DNA of 64,000 nucleotides from Takashimella koratensis. Taxonomy: Eukaryota > Basidiomycota > Tremellomycetes > Trichosporonales > Tetragoniomycetaceae. How positions within the stretch are numbered: position 1 is the stretch's first letter; each line of letters starts with the position of its first letter. Under the pieces are notes generated by a model that worked only from the letters and a program-made list of their open reading frames with translations, did not search any database and had not been told where the DNA came from. The position numbers and the translations under genes are program-made. Shown here piece after piece: positions 33,202-49,609 of the stretch. The DNA is taken from positions 744,001-808,000 of the forward strand of contig BCKT01000013.1 in assembly GCA_003116875.1 (NCBI GenBank), given 5' to 3'.

Positions 33202-36110
33202 ATGCCTACGGCCACGTCGCCAGCTTCGCCCCTCCAGAGGCGAAGAATCGTTTCAGGTGCCAAGAAACACGGTCCTCAAATCATCACCGACTCTTCCTCG
33301 CCCCTGCGCAACTCCTCTCTCCCCAACCGATCACCGCCCATGACTTCCTCGACTTCGGCGCCATCTCCGACCGCCTTGGGGGTGAATGATGATGCAGCGG
33401 AGAAAGCATCCCGCAGGAAGAGTGCCCATTTCGGTGATCTAGCATCTGGAGGCAAAGAGAATGCCGGTCCTGCTTCGGTGGCTGGCCAACAGTCTCGCAA
33501 ACCGTCAGCCTTGGCGGTTCAGCAGCAGCAACAGCAACAACAGCGACGAGGGAAGCGACTAAGCGCGGTTGCTCCTACCGCTCCTCCCGTTAGCATGGAG
33601 GTCATGAACACCAATTTTGAAGAGTGGATGAAGCTGGCTACCGACAACGTGAGTCCAGGTTGTTATCACGTTGTTGACAAGATGCAGAAAATCACCGCGA
33701 CAAACACTTGGAATTTTGCCTTGATCGACTATTTCCATGATTTGACCTTGCTCCGCAACGGACCAGATGATGAAAGTGAGTTTACTCGATCTGTCTTGAG
33801 CTAAATGTAGGCATCAACTTCCAAAAAGCGTCCTGTACACTAGATGGCTGTATCAAGATCTGGACATCGCGAGTTGATTCAGTCGCAACAGAGACGGGCA
33901 AATTGCTTAGTGGTCTGGCAGGAGGTGCTGGTGAGCTATGAATACTGTCATCAATGTACACGGCTTACCGTTTTCAGAGGGTGATGGCGAAGAGGGAATT
34001 GAAGGGGAAGAGGACGAGTCGGGTGAGCCGAGAGCAACCAGAAAGGTTCGTCTCCAATCAGAGAATTTGCCGCTAAACAAGGCAGACGCATCGCTCGGAG
34101 GCAACCCTTGCCAAATCTTTCGCCGCCCTTCAGGTTAAGAAATTCGACCTGGAGTTCACAGTCGACCCTCTGTTCAAGAAAACTTGTGCCGATTTCGACG
34201 AAGGAGGAGCTATGGGGTTATTGATGAACCATCTCGGTATTGACGGCAAAGGGAGGGTGGTCTTCGATGCTGGCGACGCCGTCGTAGAGGATGAGGAGGA
34301 GGAGGGAGAGTTGGAAGAGGAGCTGATCGACATTTCCAAGCTTCGGGGTGAGTTTGTCATCCAAAGCAGTCACTAACGATTAGAATTCATTCCTTCCCTC
34401 GACAAGACGGCCGATTTGTACATCTCGAACACTCTCTCGACATTCCGATTCTCGTCAAACCCTGAGGATATGCCTGACTTTTCAACGATTGTGGGCCTCA
34501 GCTCGTCTGCTTCCGAAGACACTGTTCGCCCCTCCGACGGCATGGCTGGCGGTGAAGAGGTCGACTTTTTCGGCGAAGAGGATTATGACGTCGGAGGCCC
34601 ATCTGGATTCGACGATGGTGCTTCAATTGTTGGCGATGACGATGCCGGTGACGTCTTCGGTGCTGGGTCAATGTCAAATACGTTGGGCGGTTCGCTGGGC
34701 ATGGCTCTTCCAGGGGAGGGACACGCTCCGTTTGACCCTCGTAGACAGCCTGGCCAAGAACTCGTTGTGGCTTTAACGGGTGCAGAGGACGACGAAGGCA
34801 TGTTTGACTATTTCGATCGAGGGTTTGGCAAAGTCTGGGCAGGTGCCGAGCACTGGAAACTCCGCAAGGTCTCTAGAAAAAGTAGGTTACCCCTTTTATG
34901 TGCTGGTTGCTGACCTACCAGCCGAAACTGCGACTGCCCCCGCCACGGCGAAAGGCGCTCGTCCAGCCAAGGCACCGTTCACAATCGACTTTACCTCCTC
35001 CGAAGGAGCTCAGTCTGCCAAGACGCTCTTCTCCACTGCGACCAAATCGTCTCTGCAGCTCCCTGCCTCTAGCAGGTCGTCTCAACCGAGTGGCTCTGCT
35101 CGTCGTAATAAAAAGACTCGCGAGTCTGCGGTGGCAACCGACGCCAAACGAAGAAAAGACGAGTGGCTCTTGCCCGACGACATGCACTTCAGCAGTCGAC
35201 AGTTGTTGAGGTTGTTCTTGAAACCAAAGTTCTCTGTGAGTCCATCTATGCTAATTTTACTGACGAAAGCTCCGCATGCGTCGTAATGCCAACGCGGCGA
35301 GGATGGCCGAGAATCCCAATGGCGAGATTGACGAGAACTTTTGGGCACAAGCGGCTGCGGACCGAGTCGACATTGACGGCGCCGGAGAAGACCCCAGCTC
35401 GATGCCGATTCCATTCGAATCGCAATTCTTCCACGATGACGGGGATGATGCCGACTACGCCTTTGTCGACGACAATCTGGATGTTGCTGATGGCGGTGGC
35501 GATGCAACGGGGAACCTCGGTGACGAAGACGACTTGTGGCAAAGTACTCAGGGTCAAGAACTGAAGCGTGTCAAGCCCGAGAACGTTCACTTTGCCAAAA
35601 AGGCCAAGCGAGTCGACGTTAAGAGACTGAAGGACGATATCTGGTCCGGATTGAAGTCACTTGTCCCGCCGGAGGAAGGTAGCTCGTCCGATTCAGACGT
35701 CCCAGTCACCCCCGTCGAGCCCGTCAAGACCTTTGACACTGTTATCCAGGATCTTCGATCATCGTACCCTCAAGACAAGATGACTGAAATCTCCACGTCG
35801 TTCTGTTTCATCTGCCTGTTGCATTTGGCGAATGAAGAGGGTCTGCGAATTGAAACGGCCCGGTTCGATGGAGGTGATAGCTTGGACGTCGGCTGCAAAG
35901 GGGTTGCCAAGGTGGATGAAGACGGGAAGGTGACGAGAGATGACCAGGTGGAGATTCCAGAAACGAATTTCGCCAAGGGGGAGCGCAAAGACAGAATTGT
36001 CGGCGAACTCCAGGCTTTGAAGGTCTTCAAGGTGAGTCGAGTATCTGACGTTGTACGCAAATTGTTGTTGACTTTTGCTTCAGGACCCCAATGCAGGCCG
36101 AGCGGCCTAG
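33202..36110 (+). CDS. CND2: condensin subunit 2 (kleisin, Barren/Brn1/NCAPH)
   Basis: Nine exons, 33202-33648, 33688-33775, 33811-33930, 33978-34045, 34086-34347, 34384-34881, 34922-35235, 35270-36031 and 36084-36110, give 861 residues. This is the kleisin that bridges the SMC2-SMC4 heads of condensin and is needed to compact mitotic chromosomes. Landmarks: MNTNFEEWMKLATDNKITATNTW and INFQKASCTLDGCIKIWTSRVDSVATETGKLLSGL in the N-terminal SMC2-binding part. Then come THRSEATLAKSFAALQVKKFDLEFTVDPLFKKTCADFDEGGA and a disordered acidic middle (DDVGGPSGFDDGAS region). A C-terminal winged-helix part has TEISTSFCFICLLHLANEEGL. The N-terminal tail holds a short poly-Gln run near residue 110. The two segments longer than 20 residues are quoted here only as landmarks and may be split: key residues are the CTLDG-KIWTSR and LQVKKFDLEF blocks. 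Confidence 0.94.
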
Positions 36111-36338
36111 GTTCGGGTGTGTTGCAGGGAGAGTCATCTCATGGTTACGGACTATATACCTCTTGTTTTGTACGAGCATATGTGAGGGAGTCTCATCACA
36201 ACATGGAGAGTCGTCGATCAAAGGGGTGATTGAAGACTCATGCTACTAATTTGACTCCGGAATGATGGAAGGTACAATACTATGACGAAGAGCATGCTTT
36301 TAGAGTGTCTATCTACAACATGATGAAATCGTACGAGC

Positions 36339-39543
<3,205 letters not shown>

Positions 39544-39736
39544 GCTCCTCGATGACTTGTGGGGTGAGAGGGGGATGAGGAAAGATGAACTCGTCAGGCA
39601 CGGCGGACACTGTCCACGCGTAGAACTAGTCACGTGACCCGATGACTCCAGTACCTTTTTTTTTTTTTCTTTCTCCTCGCTGTTAGTCGATTCCTCTACT
39701 TTGAGCTCTCAACCTTACCTATCTCACCCTATCACC

Positions 39737-42700
39737 ATGCCCAAGCACAGGAAGCGAGGAGGGAAAGCCGTGAGTACAGCTTACAATCCCATCGACGTTG
39801 CCGTGTCTCATTCTGACCCGCCATAGGGAGGGCGTGCTCCGGCTAGGCAATGGACATATGACGCCCACAGCCTGAACAATGCTGCTTTTGAAGAGTATTA
39901 CAAGGTGAGCGGCTTCGACTTGCCCAGCTGTCCCCGCTCCGAGGCCGCCATCCTACTCTCAATCCCACTTGTGGGCCAGTGCTAACCGTGATGGTCTCCC
40001 AGGCTCAAGGCATTATTCCTCAAGACGAATGGGACACTTTCATGTCCATTTTGAAAACGGAATTGCCGACCACCTTTCGAGTGACTGGTTCCCGATCGTC
40101 AGTCTGCTAGAGTCTTGGTCGTGTTGGTGAATCATTGCTCATCTTATCTCACAGGCACGCTGAAACCATCAACAAAACCATCAGGGATGTCTACGTCCCA
40201 ACCATGCAAAACGTTGAGCTGGACGGCGTAAAATACGAGCCTCCTGAGCCAATGTCCTGGTGAGTATACTGTGTGATCACCTGGGACTCTTAACTCATTA
40301 GGCTTTCTAGGTACCCTGAGGGCCTCGCATGGCAGGTTGCCGCGCCCAAGAGAGTCGTGAGGAGACAGCCTGCTTTCAAGGTCTTCCAACGTTTCCTCGT
40401 CGGTGAAACCGAAGTGGTAAGTTGTTTGGAGACGCCGGATTCGCTCACACAAATAGGGCAACCTAAGCCGTCAGGAAGCTGTTTCGATGATCCCTCCTCT
40501 TCTCTTGGATGTTCAGCCTCATCACAGGGTTAGTCAATAATGTTTCGATAGCTAATAGTTTTAGTGTATCGACATGTGTGCAGCTCCTGGATCCAAGGTC
40601 AGGCGTCTTCATGGATTTTTGGGTGTGATGGCTAAACAACAGTATAGACAGCTCAAATTATTGAGGCTTTGAACCCTCATCATACCGAGTCGACTGGTCT
40701 GCTCATCGCCAATGACTCTGACTACAAGCGCACCCATATGCTGGTTCATCAAACCGGCCGAATGCCGAGCAAGGGACTTTTGGTGACCAACTATGACGCT
40801 TGTACGTCACACAGCTTGGAACGGTCGACTGATTTCACCAGCTGCTTTCCCAAACCTCAGTCTCGGGTCCGAGGGTACCTTGACTTTTGACCGAATTCTC
40901 GCCGATGTCCCGTAAGTGTCCATGATGTATATGTGCTAAATATATCCAGCTGCAGCGGCGATGCTACCTTGAGGAAGAACATGGAGATCTGGGGCAAGTG
41001 GGGCCCCGTTGACGGAAGCGGCCTTCACCCGTGAGTCTTGATGATTGTGACTTGGCCTGACGATTATAGCCTACAGTTGCGTATTCTCGACCGGGCTATG
41101 AACATGCTCAAACCAGGGGGCAGACTAGTGTACTCTACGTGCTCTTTCAACCCTGTAGAGAACGAAGCTGTAATCTGTGCTGCACTCAACTCTCGCCCAG
41201 GTGAGTTTCTTGCAGCTCGAGCATACCAACTGATTCCTCTAGGCGAGTTCCATATCGTGGACGTTTCCGAGCAGCTACCTGGGCTCAAGAGGCGACCGGG
41301 AATGAACGATTGGAAAGTTGCGACTCAACCTCCCGCCAAAAACGGCGAGCTCGTCTTCCACGAGTCGTACGAGACTTATCGTGAATCCGCAGATGCAGGA
41401 AACGAACGCGACAAGGACAGGGGTAAAGGCTTGGCCAAAACACTATGGCCACCTACCAATGCTGCCGACCTGACCTTGGATCGATGGTAAGTTACATGGT
41501 GTAAAAACAAACTAATGCCAGTCTTCGTCTCCTTCCACATGACCAGAACACTGGTGGCTTTTTCGTTTGCGTATTGGAGAAAGCCTCTAAACCCGGGCCC
41601 AAGGTACCTGCCACGGTTGACATCGCGTCACTTCCAGAACCAGATCTGAAGGACATCATGACTGCCGATGAGGGTAGCGCAGCGGCTCCTCTTACAACCA
41701 AGCGACCTGTTTCGCCTTCCGCACCAGAGGGTCCTGAGGATGTCGAAGGCACTTCGGCGTCTGGGCAGAAGAAGGCGAAACCGGAAGCGAACACCACAAA
41801 GAAGGCAAAGTCTGATTTGGGTTTCAGAGAGGATCCATTCAGTTTCGTGGATCCCTCTCACAGCGAGATTGACACCATTGTGTGAGTCTCACTGGGTTGA
41901 AGATTGTGAAGTGGTTGCTGATGAGCTTCTAAGCAACTGGTTCGCGTTAACGGAGTCCTTCCCTCGCAACTATCTTTTGGTTCGCAACGCGTACGGTGAC
42001 CCCTTAAGGACCATTTACATCACCAATCCAATCGTCAAGGTGAGTCCTCGGTTACATCCGGAGCTAATCCTCACTAGACTGTTATTCTGAATAACGACTA
42101 CACTCGTATGCGACTCATCTCGGCCGGGATCAAAACGTTTGTTCGACAGGACTCTCAAGCTCGGCAGGAGTATCGTTGCAAATGGAGAGTGTCGTCAGAT
42201 GGAGTTGGGCAAGTCTTGGATCATGTCAAGGAGGGTGTAGTCGTCGAGGCAAGCATCAAAGACTTGAGGGTTCTGATTGCGGAACTGTATCCGCCTGTAA
42301 GTTTTTATTTTGAAGGCTTTGTTTATGCTGAACTTTTCCAGATGGAACGATTCGAGGGGCCATTCAGACAGAGCCTGGATGCTGCCGAGCTGGGCAACAT
42401 GGTTGTCAAGTTCAACGCAGGAGAAGAGAGCGGTGGAAAGTGAGTCTCGAATGGAAGTGATCGGACATGCTCTAATTATCATCTAGACTGGACCTGCCGA
42501 TGTACCTTTCGGTCTGGAGATCAAAGGCTTCGATGTCGCTCCTTGTCGACAAACGAGAGAAGAGGTATGTTCGTGATCAGCACCAATGTTGCCGCGGTGG
42601 CTGACAAATGTTAGCGTTCTCTCGTTGAGAGTGTTTGGAGAGGATATCGTGAGCCCGACGCAGTTCAAGAAGAGTGAGACCGCCGAGAACACCCCCGCCG

Positions 42701-42795
42701 AATCTGGTGCGGACGAGGGGGAAGATGTGGGAGAGGAGACCCTGGCCAAGGAGGAGATGGATGATGGGAACGAGGAGGCTGCGTTCAATGTGTGA
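39737..42795 (+). CDS. TRM4: tRNA (cytosine-5) methyltransferase, NSUN2/Trm4 type
   Basis: RNA m5C methyltransferase that modifies several positions in tRNA in the nucleus. About 18 exons (17 short introns found), start MPKHRKRGGKA at 39737. Landmarks: WTYDAHSLNNAAFEEYYKAQGI, WQVAAPKRVVRRQPAF, then the SAM site CIDMCAAPGSKTAQIIEAL and ANDSDYKRTHMLVHQ. Of the two catalytic cysteines, one is in ILADVPCSGDATLRKN (splice-split) and the other in LVYSTCSFNPVENEAVI. Downstream are LTLDRCLRLLPHDQNTGGFFV and the C-terminal NWFALTESFPRNYLLVRN and RLISAGIKTFVRQ found in NSUN2. Linker 41600-41870 is Lys/Glu-rich and disordered, and the tail is acidic. It diverges from the RecQ gene over about 190 bases that contain a T-run near 39657-39670. 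Confidence 0.95.
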
Positions 42796-43004
42796 TACAG
42801 TGATAGCATGATGCATCTAATGTCTTGGAGCCAATGTGCGACGTCATGCCTGAATTCATGTTCGGCAATTTGCCACCGAACTCGGAAGACCCAAAACAAA
42901 AGTGCGGTATCTTTCCCCTCTTCCCTTCTTGTCCTCTCCGACATCCACCATTTCAGTCACCGCACCCTTCATCCAAATCGGCATCCTCGAACCTCGACTA
43001 GTCA

Positions 43005-44090
<1,086 letters not shown>

Positions 44091-44186
44091 ATCGGTGTAC
44101 ATGTCACATAATGGCCGCGTATAGGGCAGATGTATCATCTATCAAAGCGACAAACACCTGACCCTTGCGTCTGGTCTATATCATTC

Positions 44187-46556
44187 TCAGAAGCCAGGGC
44201 CAGAAGGTACAAATCCAAAGTCGTATATTTTTTGCTCAAAATCGACGAGATGAGGGTCGTCCCGCCATTGCACCACCTGAGATCAGCTGGGGCTCAACTT
44301 TTCAACTCACCTCAATCGGACTCTGTCCCCAATCCGGCATGACAGGACCGATTGCCTCCTCCTCTACTCTCGGTGGCTCGGGAAGTCCTTTGTCCTTTGC
44401 CCTCTCAGCTTCCTTTTCCCATTCCTTGTCTCGTTGCGCCCGCGCCTCATCCTCTACTTCTCGCCGGAGTCGATCCGTCTCTTGACGCTCCTCGGGACGA
44501 GGGTCAAAGTAGTCGAGATCAATGCTGAGATGGTTAGTGTGCTTTTACATGTGAGCACCTACCACAACGCAGAGATCCATCCACCATGGTATCGCACTTT
44601 GACACCACGTTCTCTGACCGCTCGACGCATGATCATCTCCTTTGCCGGCGCTCGCGCGACACCTCGCTCATCCGCATCCGCCAACATGTCGCAATCGACG
44701 TCGCCCAGTCCGGGCAAGTTGTCGTCTGCTGGTGCGACCATTGGCTCGCCGAGTCTTGCCGTCGCCGGGGACGCTGGGAAGAGGTTGAATAGAGGTAGTT
44801 GTTTTGTACGCCCCCACGAAAACCCACGGCCGATACCGGAGGGGATTTGCTTGAGCAGGTTGTAATGGACAAAGAGCGGCTCTCCCCATGAGTCGTGCTG
44901 CAGCATGGTGTGTGCGCAAAACTCGCCAGACGCAGTACCCGATGGCAGCGCGCCAGCTCCAACCCAACGCCCTGGAACGCCCCATCGTTTACGGAGCATC
45001 AAGAGCGCCCAGCGGAAGATGTCCTTGTCGCCGTCGGAGAAGGAGAACCACTGGGGATGAGCAACAATCACTAACATTGACTTACCCATTGGTGGTTCTC
45101 GAGCATGTACTTGACGAGCAGGAATACGTCGAGGTGGAGCTTTTTATCCACAAAGATCTGCCCAGTCTCCATCTCCCACTCATTCCGGCACTTGACACCG
45201 GCGATTGCCCAAATGGGGTTGTTGGCTGATGTCTTCCAGTAGTCCGGAGTCGCCCAGATTCCTAGTCGTTTGTAGTTGGGAGCGTCAAACATGTATTCGG
45301 GATCACGAGTAGGGATCGAGTCCGAGTCCTGGTGGTTAGCTCGATCAACAGTAATAACTTACGAGATAGAGGACCTCTCGCCATGGGCATTGAACAACCG
45401 CGATGGCTTTGAGGTGATAACTCTTGTTCTTTCCCTTGTCACGCGCCTGACCCTGCGCCTCTACCAACTCTGCGTCAAGCTCCTTGAGTTCCCGCACAAT
45501 GTCGCTGTCTGAGTCGGGTTTCTCAGAAGGGAAATGGTACTAACGTCAGAATGGCTCTTTTGACTGACTTACAATTTGAACTGGAAGAGTTGAACCATAG
45601 GACCGCATCATCTGAAGCGACCACTTGACTCGTTTAAGGGTGTCGGCGTTGCCCGCGACAGTTACGATTCCTCGCCCCGATCCGTAGTCTGCAATCTGGT
45701 TGGACTCGAGCACCTCCTCCATGTAATTGATCAACGTCATGCGGTGGTGATGAAGTGTAGTTCGGTTCATGGTTGCCCAGACGTTTGCGGATTTCTGAAT
45801 CATGTGGGTGTTGTGTTGCTCGTCGATAGTGTCGCATTGCTGCGGTGTGAGTGTTGCTATACCATTAACCTACCTCTAGGTTCCACTGGACAAACCCGCC
45901 GAGTTCGACCTCGCCCTCGACCTCTCCTCGACCACCGGGGGCATCACGCCAAGCGTCAAGTCTTTCTCGTAACGTCGCCTCGATGGGTAGGGGGTCTGAA
46001 GAGATGTCGATCTCCCGTCGGGAGGTGTCGGCGTACAGTGGAGAGGTGAACGAGTAGGGGTCAGAGACCGGCACAGGTTTTACCTTTGGTCGAGAACGCA
46101 AGGGCGCCGCGATAGGGTATCGAGCGGGGGTGTCGTCCGCAGCAGCCGGCGCTTGAGAATAGGCGTAACGGCCAATTTCAATCTACGTATGAGCGACGAT
46201 CTTTACGATCCACTCACAGCTCGGTCGTGATGGTAAACAACCGTGACGAGGGCAAGTAGAGCGCCCAGCAAAACGATGCGCTTGACCATGACGCCTCTTC
46301 CAGAGCTTTTGCTTGAGAGCACCCATCGCAGTCGGTTCAAAAGCCCACCTTGTTCGGACGGGAAGGGATAGCTCCCCCAGGCACCTCCCGACTCTAACAT
46401 GGATGGAGTGGGTGGTAGAAGAGGTGAGCTAGCGTTGGGGGGATGGGTCGCAGGGGAGGCGTCGGGTATCGGCGACAGCTGAGCTGGGCGAAACGGCGAT
46501 GTGAAGAAAGCCGTGGATTTCTCTGAAGTGTCGAGACGGAGGTTGGTTGGTCGCAT
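44187..46556 (-). CDS. type II membrane mannosyltransferase, GT71-like
   Basis: Eight exons: 46556-46218, 46182-45874, 45839-45573, 45539-45363, 45328-45086, 45050-44563, 44524-44311 and 44276-44187, giving 708 residues with closed phases. The first 113 residues are a cytosolic tail plus one hydrophobic anchor (MVKRIVLLGALLALVTVVY), the layout of a Golgi type II enzyme. The catalytic part has GRGIVTVAGNADTLKRVKWSLQMM, LPVQIYHFPSE, then AVVQCPWREVLYLDSDSIPTRDPEYMFD with the DxD site, WKTSANNPIWAIAG, EMETGQIFVDKKLH and KDIFRWALLML. This matches fungal MNN2/MNN1-type alpha-mannosyltransferases that extend N- and O-glycans or cell-wall mannan. The linkage and acceptor cannot be told. It ends in a charged Glu/Arg helix and VPSGPGF. 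Confidence 0.88.
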
Positions 46557-47639
46557 GGGGTGGTGTATGGGCTTGGTGGATGAATGCTCGATACGAGCGT
46601 TCGTTTGTTATATGCAGAGGTCCCGGTCGTCAAGGTCTATCGATGAAACGCACGCAAGGCAATGTTGGACTACGGTAGTGCCGCTGCGGAAATGCAAAGT
46701 CGCAAGGAGGATGGTTTCGGGGTGATGATCTATTATGCGATGCTGAACGCAGTGGGTGGTATCGCTTGCTGCGGCCTAAGGCGGGGAACGGTTTGATGTT
46801 GTAAGCTAGTTGAATGGTAACGTCGACCTCGTTAAAATGAAAAATCACATCAATGTCGTCACTTACGAGTTGCGATTCTGGGATGCCCGGGGGAGACGAC
46901 GATGGCGACGTGCGACGGGTCGAGGATGTGCCTTTTGAGTGCTGGGTATATGAGGACTGAGAGTCGCAGCAGGATGTTCTATGTTACAAGTATGGACATG
47001 GCAGCTGATGTCGACTGCGACTGCGAGAAAAGGAAAAGAAAAGAGTGAGAATGTGGGAGATGGGTTGATGCTGCGCAGTCGTCATTGCAACCGCGAAACC
47101 AGGGTCTGGAACTATCCAGGCACTGGTGCCCTTCTCCACTCGACCGAGCCAACGGACAGATCTGCTCCAGCCACTACGATCCACAGCCAATCGAATCAAC
47201 AGCCGATCACCTATTTTCATACCCAGCTAGCCAATCATCGGTCATGGGCAGGCAAAGCGGGGTCGACCCAAACACGCCTCCATTCTACCTAGCAAATCGG
47301 TACAGTCCCCACGTGTGTGCGTTTGGATTCGTTCTAGTCACATACATAGGTAGACGCTTTGGTCTCGTGCATGAGGCGGTGAGTGGAGGGACTCGGGCTG
47401 GTACAACAGCGCTATGGATTTATGTTACAAACTCCTTTTATGAATACAAGTCCTTGTCAAAGTTGGTATGATACACCCCTATGCGCTGGGTGAGCGAATA
47501 TAGTTAATCAATGCGAGTCCAGAGTCCAATAAGTCTCAACCCCGCTCAAGCCATCATGATTCGCAGGCAGGCCAAGCCAAAGTCAAAGGATTGGCGTGGG
47601 GAGAGGAAGTGGGGTTGAAATGGCTTGGTGGAGAGGGCC

Positions 47640-47960
47640 TTGCGCGTGTAGCGAAAGCGCGAGCGCGTGATGATGGGGGGCCAGGGTGAAGACGAGAACG
47701 AGAGAGGGGAGAGGAAAGCGGAGAGAGGAGGGAAGGTGAGAAGGGTGAGGAGGGGTGAGAAGGGTGAGGGGAAGATGGGCGGCGAGGGCGTGAGGTGGGG
47801 AGACGGGGTGGAGCAGCGAGGGGAGAGGAGAAGGGGAGGTGACGAGGAGAAGGACGATGAGGGAGAGGGTGAATTGGAAGAGCGGGAGGGGTGAGAAGAG
47901 GTGGCGAGAAGAAGAAGGTGAGAGACTGGGAGAAAGAAAAAAGAAAAGAAGGTGGGTGGG
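47640..47960 (+). repeat. long polypurine tract
   Basis: About 320 bases, almost entirely A and G on the plus strand (thus CT-rich on the minus strand), with many GGTGAGAAGGG and GAGAGG elements. It can be read in frame as a run of Arg, Glu and Gly or Ser and Pro, without meaning. Confidence 0.85.
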
Positions 47961-47962
47961 GG

Positions 47963-47972
47963 TTTATATATA
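47963..47972 (-). promoter_or_regulatory. TATA box ahead of a CT-rich leader, no gene found
   Basis: TATATATAAA on the minus strand, directly followed downstream by the long pyrimidine tract. The arrangement is that of a strong fungal promoter, but no ORF with a sensible start follows within 450 bases. Confidence 0.4.
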
Positions 47973-48919
47973 GAGAGCGAGGGCAGGGGAATCCACTAAG
48001 GATGACTGGACCGGTCAAAGGACCCCTTATATCGACAACCGTGGTACATAGGTCACACCAGCGAAATGTCCCCAGCCACATACCATCCCGACACACTCAA
48101 CCCATCTCAACGTGCCTCTACTCGGCCCCATACAGTCGCCAAGCGGGTGCCCACCTGTCCCCCCTTGAACGAGGACATTTCCCACCTAACTGCCAGGGCC
48201 GAGCAGCCGCCTGACAGAGAGTCGTTTACTCGCCCTCAGTTCAAGTGGACCAGCAAGGTGGAGGAGGCCCAAGGATTTGCTTCCGTGTCACGTGATCTGG
48301 CGATGGTATCGCTCTGCTTTTCTGCCTGGGTGTCGTCGCGATTCCAAAGCCTATGACTACGAAGCGCTCAAGATCTAGGCAATGTCAAGCAGATGGACAG
48401 AGCTATCAGTGCATGGAATGCTGCAAGACAAAGTATGGTCTTGATGACTTCCACAGTGAGCTTCGCCTTCCTCCAATGTGCCTCAACCCTGAAGCAAAGA
48501 GGGACTGTACGTCTTCGGAGGATCGTAACATCTGAAAGGTGAAGTGTGCTCGCTTCGAAAAGTGAAAGCATCACCTAGAATGTAAGCAGCTTTGCTGGCA
48601 CAATGTCATGTCGCTACGGAGTCCGGGTGGTTTGTGGCACCTTGAACCGTAGGTCCTTTGATGGCTTGTCAGTGGAAAACGGACGAATCGCGCAAAACAG
48701 GGCTAGACAGCGAGGTCCACAAGACCAAAAAAGGCGTTGCTGCGGAGAGCGTGGACTTGACTGTCAGATGTTTAAGCAGAAATCATTGTCGGATCCCGAA
48801 TCTTGAAGAAACGTACGAGACAAGGGTCCTTTGTGTCGGATTTTGGGTCTCCCATTCCTTGTAACGCTGTCCGCAACGTCAGATGTCGATAAAGAAACAA
48901 AGAGAAGGTCAAAAAGAGC

Positions 48920-48926
48920 AAAAAAC
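48920..48926 (-). terminator. RNA polymerase III terminator
   Basis: On the minus strand, a TTTTTT run lies a few bases after the 3' end of the tRNA-Lys gene (CGTTTTTTGC). Confidence 0.8.
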
Positions 48927-48928
48927 GA

Positions 48929-49021
48929 AGCCTCAGGTGAGTCTCGATCTCACGACCTGTAGATTCGATGTGGATGAACCGACATAAAAGTCTACCGCTC
49001 TTCCAATTGAGCTACGAAGGC
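48929..49021 (-). tRNA. tRNA-Lys: tRNA-Lys(UUU) with intron
   Basis: On the minus strand, a cloverleaf can be drawn: acceptor GCCTTCG with CTGAGGC, then TA, D-arm GCTC-AATTGGAA-GAGC, anticodon stem GTAGA/TCTAC, T-arm GTGAG-ATCGAGA-CTCAC. The anticodon loop CTTTTA...A gives UUU (lysine) and is interrupted after position 37 by about 20 bases, the canonical site for a tRNA intron. A T6 run, the polymerase III terminator, follows at 48921-48926. The acceptor stem has one C-T mismatch and a G-T pair, and the T-loop starts ATCGA instead of TTCGA. The T-loop change and mismatch leave a small chance that it is a degenerate copy. Confidence 0.88.
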
Positions 49022-49609
49022 AACTAAAAATGGGATTAGCAATTGAACTTATATGTGTGTTTTTGAAAGTCTGAACATTTCTTGGGACGAAAACTTGCAC
49101 CATCTGCTGAGAGAGTCGTTTTAGATCGTGCTTGAGAGGTGAGGAAAACGGTAGAGAGCGTACAAGTCTCTGTACAAAGTGCCACACATGACAACTTGCA
49201 AGGAGGTGTTACTCAGGTGAAGTTGTACTATGTTTGGCGAGATTATCACGAAGAAAGGTCCTAGGGGTTGGTTGAGTGAAGGCTGTCTGGGCCAGACGAG
49301 TTCTTGACAGGGTTGTTTTGACCTCGGGACCCGAGAGGACTAGGGAAAAGGGAAAAGGACTGTGAGGAGAATTGAATCGACTGTGGCGGTTGGGTCGGGG
49401 AATTTGATTCCGCTTTGGGGTTTGCTGTGCAGCGCACGTGCACGTGACCGTGGGTAATTCGCCACTGATTCCACGTCGACATAAACGTGTTCTCCTTTGT
49501 TCTCGTTTCCATCGTTTTCTTCTCTTTTCCCTCTTCTATTTTATAGCCCTCGTCTCTTCCCCCCAACTCTGTACTTGTATACCACCCACTTCCCTGTACC
49601 ACCACCACC
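49022..49609. other. intergenic gap, bZIP gene promoter
   Basis: About 590 bases: upstream of the tR NA gene, then promoter and CT-rich leader of the bZIP gene (CT/C-rich from about 49490 to the ATG at 49610). Contains a palindromic CACGTGCACGTG near 49436-49447 that is an E-box-like pair. Confidence 0.5.

Larger units (their letters stand above)
46557..48928. other. gene-poor gap with purine tract, about 2.4 kb
   Basis: No gene with family features or convincing splice structure was found. It contains the mannosyltransferase promoter (46557-47000), a purine-rich stretch at 47630-47960 and a TATA box at 47963-47972 oriented to the minus strand. Short frames at 48060-48860 have no recognisable features. 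Confidence 0.55.

Noticed and set aside
47554..48096. 180-codon Ser/Pro-rich frame on the minus strand
   Set aside because: The sequence is the translation of the pyrimidine tract, with no features, so it is not taken as a gene.
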